This document shows, piece by piece, positions 60,825 to 64,000 of a DNA stretch of 64,000 nt (the first letter of the stretch is position 1; every line of letters begins with the position of its first letter). A program made the translations under genes and the position numbers. Source of the stretch: Spirochaetaceae bacterium UBA5556 (lineage in GTDB: Bacteria; Spirochaetota; Spirochaetia; Treponematales; Rectinemataceae); NCBI GenBank assembly GCA_002425765.1, contig DIMW01000003.1, positions 1-64,000 on the forward strand. Direction: 5' to 3'. Under the pieces are notes generated by a model. It worked only from the letters and a program-made list of their open reading frames with translations, ran no database searches and was not told the origin of the DNA.

Positions 60825-62762
60825 TCAACTGTTTGTTTCCGCCCCCACCAGACATTCTTTCCCTCTTCCAATCAGATCGCTTCTCCCCAGTATCCGCAGA
60901 GCCTCCCGCACGAGAGAGCGGTTCTCGGGCTTGGAGAACTGGAGAAGCGCTCGCTGGAGAGCCCTTTCTTTCGTCCCGCGCGGTATGTAGACGGGTGTCC
61001 CGTCGAGAGGGTTCATCCGGGCGCGCCACATGGCGGTCGAGAGCGTGCCGGGGGTGGGGTAGAAATCCTGAACCTGATCGGGCACGAACCCGAAGCGCTT
61101 GAGGTAGAGCGCGAGTTCGAGCGCGTCCTCGAGCGTGGCGCCGGGGTGTCCGGAGATGAAATAGGGTATCAGGTACTGTTTTTTGCCGAACTTCCTGTTG
61201 AGGCGAGCGTATTCTTCGGCGAACCGGTCGAAGCTCTCGAGGGGCGGTTTCCCCATGAGTTCGAGGACATGGTTCGAGATATGTTCGGGGGCGACTTTGA
61301 GCTGGCCGGAGATGTGATGCTGCACGAGGTCGCTGAAAAAACTTTGGTCTTTGTCGAGCATGAGGTAGTCGTAGCGGATGCCCGAGCGTATGAAGACGCG
61401 CTTGATACCGGGCAAGGTCCGAAGTCTTTGCAGGAGTTCCCGGTATTCGCGGTGGTCGACTTCGAGGTTTGGGCAGGACTGTGGGGCGAGGCAGCGCCGG
61501 TCTACGCAGGCGCCGTGTTTGGTCATTTTGGCGCAGGCGGGACCGCGGAAGTTGGCGGTGGGACCGCCGACATCGTGGATATAGCCCTTGAAATCAGGCA
61601 ATTTAGTGAGTTTTTTGGCTTCGTTGATGACGGATTCGACGCTGCGCGAAGTGACCACGCGGCCCTCATGAAAAGAAAGGGCGCAAAATGAACAGCCACC
61701 GAAGCAGCCGCGCGAAGATACGAGCGAGAATTTCACTTCGGCGAGGGCGGGCACGCCGCCGAATCCCCTGTACATCGGATGCCACCCGTGCAGGAAAGGA
61801 AGCCCGTATACCTCATCGAGTTCTCCGCGGGGAAGAGGGAATTCTGGCGGTTCCTGTATGACGAAACGGTCGCCGCATGGCTCAACCAGAAGTTTCGCGG
61901 ACCACGGGTCCGTGTTGCGGTACTGAATCCTGAACGAGGCCGCAAAGGCGCGGCGACCTTCTTCCGTGTCGGGCTGTATCGTGTCATAGGCGGGAAGTGT
62001 CGCGGCGTCGGGGGCCGCGCCTCCCGGTATGTAGCCGCCACGTTCCTCGGGCAGCCTGTCGCCCGGCGCGTCGGCCAGTCGCGAAGCGTGGACAGCCCAG
62101 ACAGTACCCCGGATGCCGCGGAGGTCAAGCTCCATCCCCGCTTCGGCGGCGGCACGGAGCCTCCGCATCGTCTCCAGAATCTGTCGTTCCCCCATCCCGT
62201 AGACGAGCAGGTCCGCCTTCGCGTCCAGAAGTATCGAGCGGCGCACGGTGTCCGACCAGTAGTCGTAGTGGGCGAGCCGGCGCAGCGAGGCTTCGATGCC
62301 GCCGAGAATCACCGGCACTCCCTTGTATGCCTGCCGGCAGAGGTTGGCGTACACTATTGTAGCCCTGTCCGGCCGCGCGTTGGCACGGCCGCGCACACCA
62401 AGGCCGAGCGTCCCGTCCGCCCTCATACAGAGCGAACGGTCTCCGCCAGGCGCGAATTCGTCGGTTGAGCGCGGTTTTTTGTTGGCGGTATATGAAGATA
62501 CCATCGAATCGAGCGCGCCTGCGGTGACGAGAAACGCGAGCCTGGGTCTGCCCAATATACGGAACGCTTCCGGATCGTCGGGGTCGGGACGACTTAGAAT
62601 GCCGACGCGGTATCCATGTGCCTCCAGGAGCCTTCCGATGAGCGCGGCGCCAAAGGACGGATGATCAACATAGGCGTCGCCCGTAACGATGATCGCGTCC
62701 AAATCGCCTGGGACCCAATTTTTGCGGCACATGTCCCCCGGAGAAGCTACAAGAAAATCCAT
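60825..62762 (-). CDS. Radical SAM protein YgiQ
   Basis: 645 residues. VTGDAYVDHPSFGAALIGR start, NLCRQAYKGVPVILGGIEASLRR, radical SAM motif SSRGCFGGCSFCALSFHEG near residue 350, and SGIRYDYLMLDKD; the C-terminal HPGATLEDALELALYLKR is also typical of the UPF0313/YgiQ group. Function unknown. Upstream 122 bases separate it from the DUF2892 gene. Confidence 0.93.
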   Translation of the reverse strand: MDFLVASPGDMCRKNWVPGDLDAIIVTGDAYVDHPSFGAALIGRLLEAHGYRVGILSRPDPDDPEAFRILGRPRLAFLVTAGALDSMVSSYTANKKPRSTDEFAPGGDRSLCMRADGTLGLGVRGRANARPDRATIVYANLCRQAYKGVPVILGGIEASLRRLAHYDYWSDTVRRSILLDAKADLLVYGMGERQILETMRRLRAAAEAGMELDLRGIRGTVWAVHASRLADAPGDRLPEERGGYIPGGAAPDAATLPAYDTIQPDTEEGRRAFAASFRIQYRNTDPWSAKLLVEPCGDRFVIQEPPEFPLPRGELDEVYGLPFLHGWHPMYRGFGGVPALAEVKFSLVSSRGCFGGCSFCALSFHEGRVVTSRSVESVINEAKKLTKLPDFKGYIHDVGGPTANFRGPACAKMTKHGACVDRRCLAPQSCPNLEVDHREYRELLQRLRTLPGIKRVFIRSGIRYDYLMLDKDQSFFSDLVQHHISGQLKVAPEHISNHVLELMGKPPLESFDRFAEEYARLNRKFGKKQYLIPYFISGHPGATLEDALELALYLKRFGFVPDQVQDFYPTPGTLSTAMWRARMNPLDGTPVYIPRGTKERALQRALLQFSKPENRSLVREALRILGRSDLIGRGKECLVGAETNS

Positions 62763-62883
62763 ACTACTTCAGTATAATGATTTATATATTTTTTGTCACA
62801 GGCGTTCTTTTATTTTGAAGAGCCGATTTTTTTCAGTATATTTGCTGTTAAGTAATGTATTCCATCGTAAGCGGAGGAATAAA

Positions 62884-63120
62884 ATGACAACGAACATGGG
62901 AAAAACTGACAAGACGGTCCGGCTTGTCGCCGCCATTGTAATCGTGATTCTCATTTTGACCGGCGTGCTGACCGGCGCGTGGGCATGGATACTGGGAATC
63001 ATCGCCGTACTCTTCGCGGTGACAAGCGCGATTTCCTTCTGCCCGATCTATACGCTCTTTGGGATTTCAACCGCCCCGAAGGCAGAGAAAGAAAAACCCA
63101 AGGAAGAAGAGAAGAAATAA
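62884..63120 (+). CDS. DUF2892 (YgaP-like) small membrane protein
   Basis: 78 residues. KTDKTVRLVAAIVIVILIL and WAWILGIIAVLFAVTSAISF form two helices, and FCPIYTLFGI is the hallmark of the family's second half. GGAGG precedes the ATG. A Lys/Glu-rich tail (AEKEKPKEEEKK) is cytoplasmic. Function unknown; some relatives are fused to rhodanese. Confidence 0.85.
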   Translation: MTTNMGKTDKTVRLVAAIVIVILILTGVLTGAWAWILGIIAVLFAVTSAISFCPIYTLFGISTAPKAEKEKPKEEEKK

Positions 63121-63148
63121 TCGATAGCGTATTTCAGAGTGCCTCACT

Positions 63149-63511
63149 CTATGGCTTTTTCACGTCTCCGGCCTGAGATTCGTCTTGGGCAGGGGGCGCA
63201 TCAGCGACGATTTCATCTGAGGCCGGAGCTTTTACCTCGGGAATGCTGCCGGCGTTTTTAAGCTGGTTCTCTGTTTCGCGCAATTTCTTTTTGTGTGCCG
63301 AGAGCGCGCGGGTGCGTTTCCACACCGAAGGCAGAAGAAGAAGCATGCCGAGCAATATGCCGACCGCGAAGGTTATTACAAGTACGAGAGACATAGAGGA
63401 GTTGGCGGACCATCCCAAAAACGCGACAGTGACAGGCGCGCTGTTCTGTCCCGCGAACACCACCGCGACGATGACGACGGCTATCAAGAAAATAATGTAG
63501 AAAATACGCAT
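63149..63511 (-). CDS. LapA/DUF1049-domain membrane protein
   Basis: 120 residues with two helices: IFYIIFLIAVVIVAVVFAGQ (cited in part) and LVLVITFAVGILLGMLLLLP, with the QNSAPVTVAFLGW block between, typical of lipopolysaccharide assembly protein A (LapA). The tail is acidic and Ala/Pro-rich. ATG 63511 has GGAGA upstream; the longer start at 63556 lies in the pckG gene end. Confidence 0.85.
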   Translation of the reverse strand: MRIFYIIFLIAVVIVAVVFAGQNSAPVTVAFLGWSANSSMSLVLVITFAVGILLGMLLLLPSVWKRTRALSAHKKKLRETENQLKNAGSIPEVKAPASDEIVADAPPAQDESQAGDVKKP

Positions 63512-63552
63512 TGCAGACTCTCCTTCCCGGAACTGTTTTTTCAGCGGTACTC

Positions 63553-64000
63553 TCATTCATCATACATGTTTGGAGCCACCGTTGCAAACTCCCAGTGCTC
63601 GGGCGCGCGCCACAGGCTCGAAAGCATGAGTTCGCGCACGAAGATGAGTTCCTTGGGCAGGCGGTCGTACAACTTCATGAACAGTTCCTCATGAGAAAGT
63701 ATCTCGTTCGCCCACAGATCGCGGTCCACCGACATGAGCTCGTTGAATCGTTCCCGTGAGAAATCCAGTCCATCCCAGCTGAGGTCTTCGTAGCGGGGCA
63801 TCCAGCCGATCGGGCTCTCGATGGCTTTGCCGTGGTTGTTCGCGCGTTCGACGATCCACTTGAGGACACGGATGTTCTCACCAAAACCGGGCCAGAGGAA
63901 GTTGCCGTCTTTGTCTTTGCGGAACCAGTTTACGCCGAAGATGCGGGGAGGATTGCCGTTCGAGCGGCCGAATCGCAGCCAGTAGTTGAAATACGAGGCG
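63553..64000 (-). CDS. pckG: Phosphoenolpyruvate carboxykinase (GTP), C-terminal part
   Basis: The visible 149 codons run off the right edge of the window. SYFNYWLRFGRSNGNPPRIF, VNWFRKDKDGNFLWPGFGEN and RVLKWIVERANN are conserved C-terminal blocks of GTP-dependent PckG. It interconverts oxaloacetate and PEP. The 5' part lies outside. Confidence 0.92.
   Translation of the reverse strand, partial: ASYFNYWLRFGRSNGNPPRIFGVNWFRKDKDGNFLWPGFGENIRVLKWIVERANNHGKAIESPIGWMPRYEDLSWDGLDFSRERFNELMSVDRDLWANEILSHEELFMKLYDRLPKELIFVRELMLSSLWRAPEHWEFATVAPNMYDE

Noticed and set aside
1..64000. CRISPR arrays, rRNA operons, prophage or complete insertion sequences
   Set aside because: None seen on reading both strands; only the dead transposase end at the left edge was found.

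Overview
The window reads as chromosomal DNA of an anaerobic, Gram-negative, probably spirochaete-type bacterium. This placement is inferred from gene content: an lptC-lptA-lptB group with LptC as a lipoprotein, lipoproteins with spirochaete-like lipoboxes, an archaeal-type UMP kinase, GTP-type PEP carboxykinase, sensory-type [FeFe] hydrogenase genes and a fused EtfBA next to a GlcD-type dehydrogenase. No rRNA or marker gene is present to fix the genus.

Layout. Bases 1-7413 are visibly AT-rich: a decayed IS1595-type transposase end, a ribose/galactose-type ABC importer (binding protein, permease, double ATPase, second permease), a short-chain dehydrogenase (SDR) remnant and an AraB-like FGGY kinase, all on +. 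Bases 7495-15054 are a minus-strand, more GC-rich bacterial microcompartment (BMC) locus. In transcription order it encodes BMC-H, BMC-T, BMC-H, two BMC-P pentamers, acylating aldehyde dehydrogenase, two more BMC-P, RpiB-type isomerase and DeoC aldolase with an encapsulation peptide. A terminator, a SorC-family regulator with its own promoter and operator-like repeats, and an intact SDR follow. This matches the sugar-phosphate-utilising (SPU) class of BMC. The likely scheme is import, optional oxidation by the SDR, phosphorylation by the kinase, isomerisation by RpiB, aldol cleavage by DeoC to glyceraldehyde-3-P and acetaldehyde inside the shell, and oxidation of acetaldehyde to acetyl-CoA. 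No phosphotransacylase or alcohol dehydrogenase is encoded with it, so how CoA and NAD are recycled is the main open question.

Bases 15450-28216 hold an acyl-CoA ligase, a RocB-like M20 peptidase, an archaeal-type UMP kinase, a LiaF-like protein, a glycosidase, and a minus-strand run of dnaX-ybaB-recR followed by DRTGG protein, RsbW-like ATPase and a sensory-type [FeFe] hydrogenase. Upstream of dnaX lie the SRP RNA and five tRNAs: all four serine isoacceptors plus an unusual tRNA-Arg(GCG).

Bases 28290-56427 are mostly housekeeping: a YhcC-type radical SAM protein, dus, tatD, lptCAB, pyrG, rsmG, a DOPA-dioxygenase-like gene, thrC-thrB-ogt, ferritin, tag, an outer membrane protein, two patatins, a CBS/CNNM protein, a GtrA/CDP-alcohol transferase pair, pdxS-pdxT and an RmlD-like reductase, ending with the fused EtfBA/GlcD pair (candidate lactate or 2-hydroxyacid dehydrogenase complex).

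Bases 56823-60679 form a TetR-controlled redox module: a GltD-like iron-sulfur flavoprotein and a geranylgeranyl-reductase-family flavoprotein behind a well-formed promoter covered by two palindromic operators. The window ends with a YgiQ radical SAM protein, two small membrane proteins and the C-terminal part of pckG.
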